Source: Alphaproteobacteria bacterium (lineage in GTDB: Bacteria; Pseudomonadota; Alphaproteobacteria; Rhizobiales; Xanthobacteraceae). From it: 64,000 bases of DNA. The position numbers and the translations under genes are program-made. This document shows, one piece after another, positions 55,080 through 64,000 of the stretch; positions within the stretch are counted from its first letter, which is position 1, and every line of letters starts with the position of its first letter. The notes beneath the pieces were generated by a model. The model saw nothing but the letters and a program-made list of their open reading frames with translations, did not search any database and was not told the origin of the DNA. The stretch is taken from contig VAZV01000142.1 of assembly GCA_005884765.1 (NCBI GenBank), positions 1 to 64,000 of the forward strand, read 5' to 3'.

Positions 55080-55970
55080 TCACCGCTCCCTCGGATCGAG
55101 CGCGTCGCGCAGGCCGTCGCCGACCAGATTGAGTGACAGCACGACGACGAAAATCGCGAGCCCCGGCCAAATCGCCATCCACGGCGCATTGGTCAGGAAG
55201 CGCTGCGCGGCGTTGAGCATGCTGCCCCAGGAAGGCGCCGGCGGCTGCTGTCCCAGGCCTAAGAACGACAGCGCGGCCTCGGCGATGATGGCGGCCGCAA
55301 TCGACAATGTCGCCTGCACTAGCAGCGCCGGCATGATATTCGGCAAGATGTGGAACAGCGCAATCCGCCAGCGCGGATTGCCCATGGCTCGCGCGGCCTC
55401 GACGTAGTCCTCGACCTTGACGCTCATCACCTGGCCACGGGTCAGCCGCACGAACACCGGCGTCGCCGAGATCCCGATTGCGATCATGGCATTGCCGAGG
55501 CTCGGCCCCAGGAACGCCGCCAGCGCGATAGCAAGGATCAGGAACGGGCAGGCCAGCATGGCATCGGTGATCCGGCTGATCAGCGCATCGATGAAACCGC
55601 CGCGATAGCCCGACAACAGCCCGAACGGCACCCCGATCGACAGCGCAATCCCGACCGAGATCGCACTCGCAAGCAGCGAAGCACGGGCGCCATAGATCAC
55701 GCGGGACAGCACGTCGCGGCCGAGATCGTCGGTGCCGAACCAGTGCTGCGCCGAAGGCGGCTTTCGCACCAGCGTCCAGCAGGTCGCGATCGGATCATAG
55801 GGGACAACCAGCGGCGCAAACACCGCAAGCAGGATGAAGGTCACGATCACGATAAGGCCTACCACCGCGCCCTTGCGCTTGAGGAGCCGACGCAGCGCGC
55901 GCCGCGCCGGGCTTTCCAGCGCTTCGTCGATATCTGCGGCCGGGAAGGCTGTGAGCGCGGCGTCGGTCAT
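55080..55970 (-). CDS. Peptide/nickel-type ABC transporter permease (DppC/OppC)
   Basis: A 296-aa inner-membrane permease with about six helices and the EAA loop (EAARAMGNPRWRIALFHILPN). N-terminal features and FGTDDLGRDVLSR are typical of DppC/OppC. It is the last gene of the minus-strand transporter operon; three bases separate it from the partner permease. Confidence 0.92.
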   Translation of the reverse strand: MTDAALTAFPAADIDEALESPARRALRRLLKRKGAVVGLIVIVTFILLAVFAPLVVPYDPIATCWTLVRKPPSAQHWFGTDDLGRDVLSRVIYGARASLLASAISVGIALSIGVPFGLLSGYRGGFIDALISRITDAMLACPFLILAIALAAFLGPSLGNAMIAIGISATPVFVRLTRGQVMSVKVEDYVEAARAMGNPRWRIALFHILPNIMPALLVQATLSIAAAIIAEAALSFLGLGQQPPAPSWGSMLNAAQRFLTNAPWMAIWPGLAIFVVVLSLNLVGDGLRDALDPRER

Positions 55971-55973
55971 GCG

Positions 55974-56915
55974 TTACGCCCTGAGCCTGGGATTGACGAG
56001 GATGTAGGCGATATCGGCAATGAGATTGAGCGCGATGTAGATCGTCGCGGTCACCAGCACCACGCCTTGCACCACGGCATAGTCGCGGTTGAACACGGCA
56101 TCGACGATCAGTTTGCCGAAGCCCGGGATCGAGAAAATCTGCTCGGTCAGCACCGCGCCCGACAGCAGCGTGCCGAGCTCGAGCGCCCCTAACGTGATGA
56201 TCGGCGTCAGCGCGTTGCGCATGGCGTGCTTGAGAATGACCGAGCGCTCGGAAAGACCCTTGGCGCGGGCGGTGCGAACATAATCGCTCTCCAGCACCTG
56301 CAGCATGGCGCTGCGGGTATGCCGCATCAATATCGCCGCGATCGCGTTACCCAGCACGAAGGCGGGCATGATGGTGGAGGCAAGGTTGGCGCGCCAATTC
56401 TCCGACAACGGCACGAAGCCCGACGCCGGCAGCCAGCCGAGTTCGATCGAGAACAGGAAGATCAGCATGATGCCGAGCCAGAAATTCGGCGTCGAGATGC
56501 CCCACAGCGCGAACAGGTTGGCGCCATAATCCCAGGCGCTGCCTTTCTTGACCGCGGAAATGATCCCGGCGGGAATGCCGATCAGAAAGGCAATCACGAT
56601 CGCCATCGAGGCAAGCTGCATCGTCACCGGCAGCTTTTGCCCGATCAGGCTGAGAACCGGCGCCTTGACGCGAAGCGACTCGCCGAAGTCGCCGGACAGC
56701 ACTCCTTTGACCCAGTAAAAGTACTGCACCGGGATCGGCCGATCGAGGCGGTATTGCTGCCGGATCTGCTCGATGACGGCGGGGTCGCGCTCCTCGCCCG
56801 CCATCACCAGCGCAGGATCGCCCGGCAACAGATGCTGCAGCGAGAAGATCAGGATCGACACGAAAAACAGTGTCGGGATCAACTGCAGGATACGCTTGCC
56901 AAGGAAATTCAGCAT
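55974..56915 (-). CDS. Peptide/nickel-type ABC transporter permease (DppB/OppB)
   Basis: A 313-aa DppB/OppB-type permease. The start (LGKRILQLIPTLFFVSILIF), LPGDPALVMAG, and the EAA-type loop YVRTARAKGLSERSVILKHA are characteristic. It lies between the binding-protein gene (26 bp upstream) and the second permease. The heterodimer should form the channel. Confidence 0.93.
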   Translation of the reverse strand: MLNFLGKRILQLIPTLFFVSILIFSLQHLLPGDPALVMAGEERDPAVIEQIRQQYRLDRPIPVQYFYWVKGVLSGDFGESLRVKAPVLSLIGQKLPVTMQLASMAIVIAFLIGIPAGIISAVKKGSAWDYGANLFALWGISTPNFWLGIMLIFLFSIELGWLPASGFVPLSENWRANLASTIMPAFVLGNAIAAILMRHTRSAMLQVLESDYVRTARAKGLSERSVILKHAMRNALTPIITLGALELGTLLSGAVLTEQIFSIPGFGKLIVDAVFNRDYAVVQGVVLVTATIYIALNLIADIAYILVNPRLRA

Positions 56916-56941
56916 GGGTCAGACCGTGTGCACGATCATAC

Positions 56942-58453
56942 TCACTTGAACTTCAGCCCGACCACGCGCACCAGGCCGTCCGGCATTTGCCGATAGCCCT
57001 CGAGCTTCGCGGTGTGCGCAATCAAAAGCTTGCGATGATAGATATAGATGATCGGCTCGTCGTTGAGCACGACCTTGGTCATCTTCTCGTAAATCGCCTT
57101 GCGCTGCGCGGGATCGCTGACGAGGCGCGCATCTTCCATCGCCTTGTCGGCTTCGGGGTTGGAATAGCCGCCGTCATTCTGCGGCGCCTTGGTATGCAGG
57201 AAGACATAGGAATTGCCGTCGGGATCGATCCGGCCGCTCCAGGGAATCTGAAAGATCTGGAATTCACCCGCCTGCGCCTGCTTGAAGGAAGTCGCAAACT
57301 CGATCACGCGGATCTTCAGGTCGAAACCCGCTTCCGCCGCCATCGACTGAAGGACCTGCGCGACGGCCTGCTCCTCGGCTCCCTGTGGGACCATGAAATC
57401 GACCGGGATGGGCAGCGGCACGCCGGCCTCTTTCAACAGCGTCCTCGCCTTTTCGACGTCGCGTTTTTGAACCGGGAACGCTTGTTGGTAGTAAGGATGT
57501 TGCGGGCTGACCCATTGATTACCCGGCGTGAACTCCCCATTGAACACGACCTGATTGAGTGCTTCTCGGTCGATCGACAAATCGAGCGCCTGGCGCACTT
57601 TCTCCGACCGGCTGAGCGCGCCCTTGTTCTTGTCGTTGGCGATATTGATGGTGAGGCCGGAATAGCCAAGTTCGGGCGCGGTCGACAGCACCAGCCGCGG
57701 ATCCGATCGCACGTCCTTGATGTCGGTGGCGAGCACCCGCTCGATCAGGTCGAGGCCGCCTGACTTCAGGTTGGCGAGGCGCACCGTGGCATCGACAATC
57801 GGTTGGAACACCACGCGATCGATGAAGATATTGTCCTTGTTCCAGTAATCGGCGAATCTCTCGAACACCAAACGGTCCTGCGCCACGCGTTCGACAAATT
57901 TATAAGGGCCCGCGCACACCGGGTGCAGCCCGAACTTGTCGCCTTCCTCGTTTGCCGCCTTTGGCGAAACCATCATCCCGGAGCGATCGGTGAGCTGTGT
58001 GATCAGCGGTGCAAAGGGCGTCTTGAGAACCAGCTTGATCGTCAGCGGATCGACCACCTCGACATGATCGACGCTCGCAAGCTCCGACTTGCGGAACGAG
58101 GTCGGCAAGGTCATGTGGCGTTCGATCGAGAATTTAGCGGCTTGTCCATCAAGCGGTTCGCCGTCGTGGAATTTTACGCCGGGACGCAGCTTGATCGTCA
58201 TCTCCTTGCCGTCGGCGGAGTTTTCGTAGGACAGCGCCAGCTGCGGCACGATGTTCAGCTTCTCGTCGATGTCGAACAGCTTGTCGCAGAATGCCGAGAA
58301 CACGATGCGGCCGACATAGGTGCGGCCGATCGACGGATCGAGAATGTCGGGATCCTGGGCAATCCCGATACGCAGCGTGGTCTCTGCGAGCGCGCCCACC
58401 TCGAAAGACAGCAACAGTGCCGCCGCAGTCACTGCTGAACGAACAATCTTCAT
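56942..58453 (-). CDS. Peptide-type ABC transporter substrate-binding protein (family 5)
   Basis: A 503-aa solute receptor of SBP family 5 (DppA/OppA/GsiB type) with a signal peptide ending near EVGALAE. The body has LRIGIAQDPDILDPS and LRPGVKFHDGEPLDG, both typical. The ATG at 58453 has GAGG upstream; the frame reaches further with no support. In the same operon as gamma-glutamyltransferase, so glutathione or gamma-glutamyl peptides are likely ligands by analogy with Gsi. Confidence 0.92.
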   Translation of the reverse strand: MKIVRSAVTAAALLLSFEVGALAETTLRIGIAQDPDILDPSIGRTYVGRIVFSAFCDKLFDIDEKLNIVPQLALSYENSADGKEMTIKLRPGVKFHDGEPLDGQAAKFSIERHMTLPTSFRKSELASVDHVEVVDPLTIKLVLKTPFAPLITQLTDRSGMMVSPKAANEEGDKFGLHPVCAGPYKFVERVAQDRLVFERFADYWNKDNIFIDRVVFQPIVDATVRLANLKSGGLDLIERVLATDIKDVRSDPRLVLSTAPELGYSGLTINIANDKNKGALSRSEKVRQALDLSIDREALNQVVFNGEFTPGNQWVSPQHPYYQQAFPVQKRDVEKARTLLKEAGVPLPIPVDFMVPQGAEEQAVAQVLQSMAAEAGFDLKIRVIEFATSFKQAQAGEFQIFQIPWSGRIDPDGNSYVFLHTKAPQNDGGYSNPEADKAMEDARLVSDPAQRKAIYEKMTKVVLNDEPIIYIYHRKLLIAHTAKLEGYRQMPDGLVRVVGLKFK

Positions 58454-58476
58454 CGTACGCACCTCATCTTCCTCGG

Positions 58477-59582
58477 TCACAACGCCGTTGTTGTGGTCCC
58501 GACTATACCAACCCCGGCCGATGCCGGTACTTCCGTTTGCGCGCTGAAAGCCGCCACCAGCCGTTCCAGGCTCGGCGAGAAGCCACTGTCCGACGGCACG
58601 ATCGCATCGGCCGGCGGTAATTCGCCGGTGCGATGGCAAGCAGTTGCATGTCCCGCGCCATCCGCTTGCAGTTCCGGCACTTCGGTGCGGCAGCGCTCGA
58701 TCAGGTAAGGGCAGCGGGTGTGGAAACGGCAGCCGGAAGGCGGATTGAGCGCACTGGGCAACTCTCCCTGAAGCACGATGCGGCTGCGCTTTGCCTGCGG
58801 CTTGGGCAGGGGGATCGCAGACAACAGCGCCCGGCTATAGGGATGGCGCGGCGAGGCGAACAGCGATTGGGTATCCGCCGCCTCGACAATGCCGCCGAGA
58901 TTCATCACCGCGACGCGATCGGCGATGTGCTTCACAACGGCGAGGTCGTGCGATACGAAGATGTAAGCCAGCCCAAGGCGCTCCTGGAGGTCGCGCAGCA
59001 GGTTCAGGATTTGCGAGCGGATCGAGACGTCGAGTGCGGATACCGGCTCGTCGCAGATGATGAGTTTCGGCTCGACCGCCAGCGCCCGCGCAATCGCAAT
59101 GCGCTGGCGCTGGCCGCCGGAGAATTCGTGCGGGTAGCGCCGCGCGAAACGGGGCTCGAGCCCCACCAGGCGCAGCAATTCATCGACGCGGGCGCGCCGC
59201 TGCGTCGACGGGACGAGATCGTGCAGCGCAAGCGGCTCGCCCAGGATCTGGCTGACCGTCATGCGCGGATTGAGCGAGGCGTAGGGATCCTGGAAGATGA
59301 TTTGCGCCTTGCGACGGAAGGCGCGCAATTCGTCCGCATCGAAGCCGAGCAGGTCGCGGCCTTCGAATTGAATGCGGCCTTTGTCCGGCTCGATCAGCCG
59401 CAGCACCAGCCGGCTCACCGTGGATTTGCCGCAACCGGATTCACCGACCAGCGCCAGCGTCTTGCCGGCCTCGACGGCAAAACTCACGCCGTCGACGGCC
59501 TTGATGTACGCAGTCGGCCGCCCGAACAGCGAACGCTCGGCGACGAAATGCTTGACGAGATCTTTCACCTCGAGCAGGGCCG

Positions 59583-59586
<4 letters not shown>
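58477..59586 (-). CDS. ABC transporter ATP-binding protein, OppF/DppF type
   Basis: A 369-aa ATPase. Walker A is GESGCGKST, the Q loop [12 protein letters not shown], signature FSGGQRQR and Walker [13 protein letters not shown], with His in VSHDLA. The C-terminal cysteine-rich oligopeptide extension ([14 protein letters not shown]) is present. It starts with GTG overlapping the preceding stop. It is complete, in contrast to its OppD-type neighbour. Confidence 0.9.
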
Positions 59587-60506
<920 letters not shown>

Positions 60507-60510
<4 letters not shown>

Positions 60511-61217
60511 TTCTCGCCCGCAATCGCGGCTTCGATGCCGGCCTCGATGGTCGCGCGATCGGTGATCCCGGCCGGGTTGTCGCGCGTCGGCAGGAATTTC
60601 CGAAAATGCACCCAGCGCTCGCGGCTCACCTGTTCGAGGCGTTCGAGCTCGGCGAGTGGATCGGCGTGGTCGTCGACGCGCAGGTCGAGATCGGACCATT
60701 CCTCGCTGCCGTGGATCAGGAGCGCCGCCGATTGCTTGCCGCGCTTGTCACCGCCCGCGGCTTCGCCCGCCCGCATCGCCGCGATCAGGCGTCGCGCAAA
60801 CGGCAGCGCCGCGTTCGCCAGATAGGCCTTCGCGGTATCGTCGAGCACCGCCGCGCCTGCCAGCATGTTGCCGGCGATCGAAAAGCTGTCGCCCTCGGTA
60901 TGGCCGCACCAGTCGACGCAGTCGCGGCCGGTATGGGCCGAGATCCGGCCGGTTGCATCCATGATATGGAGCTGCCGGCTGTCGCGGCCGGCGTCGGCTG
61001 ATATCAGCGTGTCCACTACCTCGCGCGGGCTCTTGCCTTCGCGCAACAACTTTAGTCCGTCGATGCCGTAATAGGGATTGACCAGCGCTTGCGTCGCGAT
61101 GCCGCCGATGCCGGGCGCGATGTGCGGCACCCGCGCGCCGACTGCGAAGAACTTGGTCGCGACTGCAATGCCGATCTGGCCGGTGGCGCTGTCGCGGGCG
61201 ATGATCGACCAGGTCAT
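60507..61217 (-). CDS. DUF1028 protein (Ntn-hydrolase-like)
   Basis: A 236-aa DUF1028 protein, opening with MTWSIIARDSATGQIGIAVATKFF and VGARVPHIAPGIGGIATQA. The family is related to N-terminal-nucleophile hydrolases and often sits beside gamma-glutamyltransferase and peptide transporter genes, as here. It overlaps the defective OppD gene by four bases and follows gamma-glutamyltransferase by six bases. Its activity is not established. Confidence 0.85.
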
Positions 61218-61223
61218 CTTCAG

Positions 61224-63026
61224 TTATCGTCCGGCCGCATAGGCCTGCATACCCCGGGGATTGGCGGCGGCGCGGCGGCGACGGCCAACACGAGAGGCGG
61301 CAGTGAGACGGCCTTCCGACCAATCGGGCCCGGTCTCGACAAGATGGCCGCGGCTCGTCAGGGCATCGACGGTCACCTTCGGCACGCGGCTCTCGACCAC
61401 CAGCACGCCGGGCCGCGCGGTGCGTGGCCAGAACGAGATCGGGAAATGCTCGGAATGCCACGCCGGGGCGTCGATCGCTTCCTGCAGATTCAATTTGGCA
61501 TGGACATGCCGCAGAAAGAACTGCGTGGTCCATTGATCCTGCTGGTCGCCGCCGGGCGATCCCCAGGCGAGATACGGTTCGCCGTCGCGCAGCGCCAGGG
61601 TCGGTGACAGCGTGGTGCGCGGGCGCTTGCCCGGCGCCAAGGCTGCCGGATGGTCTTCCTGCAGCCAGAACATCTGCGCGCGGCTGCCGAGGCAGAAGCC
61701 GAGTTCGGGAATCACGGGCGAAGATTGCAGCCAGCCCCCGGACGGCGTCGCCGAGACCATGTTGCCGGCCTGGTCGATGATGTCAAAATGCACGGTATCG
61801 CCGCGTACCTCGCCGAAACGCCCGACTGTCGGTTCGCCTGCACCCATGGCGCCGACAGCCTCGCGGTTACCCTCGGCGCGGCGCAGTTTTACGATCGAAC
61901 CAAAGCCTTCGACCGAGCCCGGCATGAAATCGAGCGAGGCTTTTTCCGAGATCAGCCTGCGGCGCGCGTCGTTGTAGGCATCCGACAACAGCGTCCCGAT
62001 CGGGATATCCGTGAAATCAGGATCGCCGTAGAATTTCTCGCGATCGGCAAACGCGAGTTTGGCGCATTCGACCTGCAGATGAATGAATTCGGGGCCTGCG
62101 GGATCGAGCCCGTCGAGCTCAAAACCTTTCAGCAGCGCAAGCTGCTGCAACATCACCGGGCCCTGGCTCCAGACGCCGGCCTTGCACACGGTGTAGCGGC
62201 CGTAGTCGTAAGTGAGCGGCGCCTCGACCGACGGCTGCCAGCGCGCCATGTCGTCGGCGGAGAGCACGCCGCGATGCGGCGAGCCCGAAACGTCCATGAC
62301 CTCCTGCGTCCGGCAGAATTGGTCGATCGCTTCCGCCACGAACCCCTGCGACCAGGCCTGGCGCGCGCGTTCGATCTGGGCGGTGCGGTCGCTTCCCGCG
62401 CCCTCGGCTTCTTTGAGAATGCGGGCATAGGTTTCAGAAAGCCGCTGGTTGGTGAAGAGCGTGCCGGGTTTTGGGACTTCGTCGTTCGGCAGATAGACCG
62501 CCGCCGACGTCTTCCAATGCCTCCGGAACATTTGCTCGACGGTCTTGATTGTGGCGGAGGCGCGTTCGACCAGCGGGTACCCATCGCGGGCGTAGGCGAT
62601 CGCAGGTTCCAGCACCTCGCGCAGCCGCATCGTGCCGTAATCCCGCAGCAGCAGCATCCAGGATTCGAACGTGCCGGGCACGCAGGCCGCCAGCAGTCCG
62701 GTGCCGGGCACCATCTCAAGGCCCTCGCTGCGGTAGTGCGCGATGGTGGCCCGCGCTGGGGCAGGGCCCTGGCCGCAAATCACCTCGGTGCGGCCGCGTT
62801 TGGTGTCATGCACAATGATCGGCACGTCGCCGCCGGGACCGTTCAGATGTGGCTCGACCACCTGCAGCGTGAAGGCGGTGGCGACAGCGGCGTCGAACGC
62901 GTTGCCGCCCTTTTCCAGCGTGGCCATCCCAACTGCGGTGGCGATCCAGTGGGTGGAGGTCACGACGCCAAACGTGCCTTCGATTTCCGGCCGGGTCGTG
63001 AACGGATCGGGATTGATGTTGCTCAT
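61224..63026 (-). CDS. Gamma-glutamyltransferase family protein
   Basis: A 600-aa Ntn-hydrolase that cleaves the gamma-glutamyl bond of glutathione and related peptides. The autoprocessing nucleophile is Thr411 in RGDTVHFDIIDQAGN, and the following ATPSGGWLQSSP fits the active-site wall. A signal peptide is not evident, so a cytoplasmic position after peptide import is possible. It sits in the transporter operon directly before DUF1028. Confidence 0.9.
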   Translation of the reverse strand: MSNINPDPFTTRPEIEGTFGVVTSTHWIATAVGMATLEKGGNAFDAAVATAFTLQVVEPHLNGPGGDVPIIVHDTKRGRTEVICGQGPAPARATIAHYRSEGLEMVPGTGLLAACVPGTFESWMLLLRDYGTMRLREVLEPAIAYARDGYPLVERASATIKTVEQMFRRHWKTSAAVYLPNDEVPKPGTLFTNQRLSETYARILKEAEGAGSDRTAQIERARQAWSQGFVAEAIDQFCRTQEVMDVSGSPHRGVLSADDMARWQPSVEAPLTYDYGRYTVCKAGVWSQGPVMLQQLALLKGFELDGLDPAGPEFIHLQVECAKLAFADREKFYGDPDFTDIPIGTLLSDAYNDARRRLISEKASLDFMPGSVEGFGSIVKLRRAEGNREAVGAMGAGEPTVGRFGEVRGDTVHFDIIDQAGNMVSATPSGGWLQSSPVIPELGFCLGSRAQMFWLQEDHPAALAPGKRPRTTLSPTLALRDGEPYLAWGSPGGDQQDQWTTQFFLRHVHAKLNLQEAIDAPAWHSEHFPISFWPRTARPGVLVVESRVPKVTVDALTSRGHLVETGPDWSEGRLTAASRVGRRRRAAANPRGMQAYAAGR

Positions 63027-63119
63027 CGAAGTCCATCATTCTGCATTAAGCGTTGGCGCGGCGCACTTGACCACAGGGTAGGCCTTCTGCCAACCGCGGC
63101 GACGCTCTCATCGCTGTGA

Positions 63120-64000
63120 TCAGGCCGGCGCGGGAGCCGTGTTAACCGCGTGGCAGGCGACCCCGTCGATCAGCGCCGGCGCCTCGCGGCGGCAGAGCTC
63201 GAAGGCCAGCGGACAGCGCGGGTTGAACGCACAGCCGGGCGGGGGATCGATCGGATTGGGGATTTCGCCTTTGACTGGAATCCGCTGCCTGCCGGACATC
63301 GCGAGATCGGGCACCGCGCCCAAGAGCATTTTCGTATAGGGCATGCGCGGGCGTGCGAACAGTTCGCGCCCTTCCGCGATCTCGACGATGCGGCCGAGAT
63401 ACATCACGCCGATCCGGTTCGCCATGTGCCGCACCACCGCGAGATTGTGGCTGATGAAGAGGTAGGTGAGGCCGAACTTGTCCTGCAGGTCGCGCATCAA
63501 ATTGAGGATTTGCGCCTGCACCGAGACGTCGAGCGCCGAGGTCGGTTCGTCGCAGACGATGAATTCGGCTTCCGAGGCAAGCGCGCGCGCAATCGCGATC
63601 CGCTGCCGCTGCCCGCCGGAGAATTCGTGCGGATACTTGATGCCGTCGTCGGCGTGCAGGCCGACCAGGCTCAACAGCTCGCCGACCCGATCCTGGATGT
63701 TGCGTTCGCCCTGGATCAGCTCGAACGCGCGGATCGGCTCGGCGACGATCGCATCGACGCGGAAGCGCGGATTGAGGCTCGCATAGGGGTCCTGAAAGAT
63801 CATCTGGATGCGGCGGCGCAACCGCTGGCGCGCCTGCGCCTGTCTAGTATCCGTCATCGATACGCCGTCGATCACGACTTCGCCCGAGCTTGGCGGCAAC
63901 AGTCCGACCACCATCCGGGCTACGGTGGTCTTTCCGGAGCCGGACTCGCCGACGAGGGCAAAGGTCTCGCCCTTCCTGATATCAAAGGTCACGCCGTCGA
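63120..64000 (-). CDS. ABC transporter ATP-binding protein, OppF type (partial, runs off the window)
   Basis: The coding frame continues past 64000, so the N-terminus is missing here. Visible are Walker A GESGSGKTT, Q loop [12 protein letters not shown], signature FSGGQRQR, Walker B FIVCDEPTSALD and the peptide-transporter extension CAFNPRCPLAFELC. It ends 93 bp before the gamma-glutamyltransferase start. It may belong to a second transporter or to a fused pair and could stand in for the defective ATPase. Confidence 0.88.
   Translation of the reverse strand, partial: DGVTFDIRKGETFALVGESGSGKTTVARMVVGLLPPSSGEVVIDGVSMTDTRQAQARQRLRRRIQMIFQDPYASLNPRFRVDAIVAEPIRAFELIQGERNIQDRVGELLSLVGLHADDGIKYPHEFSGGQRQRIAIARALASEAEFIVCDEPTSALDVSVQAQILNLMRDLQDKFGLTYLFISHNLAVVRHMANRIGVMYLGRIVEIAEGRELFARPRMPYTKMLLGAVPDLAMSGRQRIPVKGEIPNPIDPPPGCAFNPRCPLAFELCRREAPALIDGVACHAVNTAPAPA

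Noticed and set aside
61650-63119. Long plus-strand open frame (489 aa) opposite gamma-glutamyltransferase
   Set aside because: No recognisable domain; the minus strand carries the complete enzyme with Thr411.

Overview
The window looks like a chromosomal segment of a slow-growing alphaproteobacterial rhizobium, most likely Bradyrhizobium or a close Nitrobacteraceae relative. The evidence is high GC, dense GTG/TTG-start operons, and several families of extragenic palindromes of the kind I know from that group. A narK - haemoglobin - flavoprotein - nasC operon matches the nitrate assimilation / NO detoxification operon known in B. diazoefficiens. No tRNA, rRNA, prophage, IS element or CRISPR array was seen.

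Layout. 0.2-4.2 kb: an HWE-type histidine kinase, a class-C-beta-lactamase-like esterase and an intradiol ring-cleavage dioxygenase. 4.2-10.4 kb: the nitrate operon, preceded by a repeat-rich leader with a near-consensus sigma-54 promoter and hairpins. 10.4-15.7 kb: aldo/keto reductase, DMT transporter, and a divergent Lrp/AsnC regulator and AceE-like thiamine-diphosphate enzyme. 15.9-25.5 kb: aldehyde dehydrogenase, then a probable sugar-acid (uronate) pathway of lactonase, uronate dehydrogenase, IlvD/Edd dehydratase and a TRAP transporter with two tandem-duplicated binding proteins. 25.7-34.1 kb: crotonase, P450 with ferredoxin reductase, two PfkB kinases, glutamate dehydrogenase-family enzyme, VOC protein, TetR.

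34.1-40.4 kb: repeat-rich stretch, small secreted protein, CapA-like protein, and a Gfo/Idh/MocA - DUF993 - TIM-barrel sugar operon plus a 29-aa membrane peptide. 40.4-46.8 kb: ornithine aminotransferase, a frameshifted ion channel, a second P450, a two-subunit sulfopyruvate-decarboxylase-like enzyme, and a TetR with an RND efflux adaptor. 46.9-54.9 kb: the RND pump, a large sensor kinase overlapping a response regulator with a class III cyclase output, and a RidA-like protein. 55.1-64.0 kb: a minus-strand operon combining a peptide ABC transporter with gamma-glutamyltransferase and a DUF1028 protein; its OppD-type ATPase carries a small internal deletion.

I found no clearly new multi-gene defence or mobile system. 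The most unusual signals are a ~40-bp palindromic module present seven times and nested inside three unrelated repeat families, the structured leader upstream of narK, and the kinase / receiver-cyclase pair.
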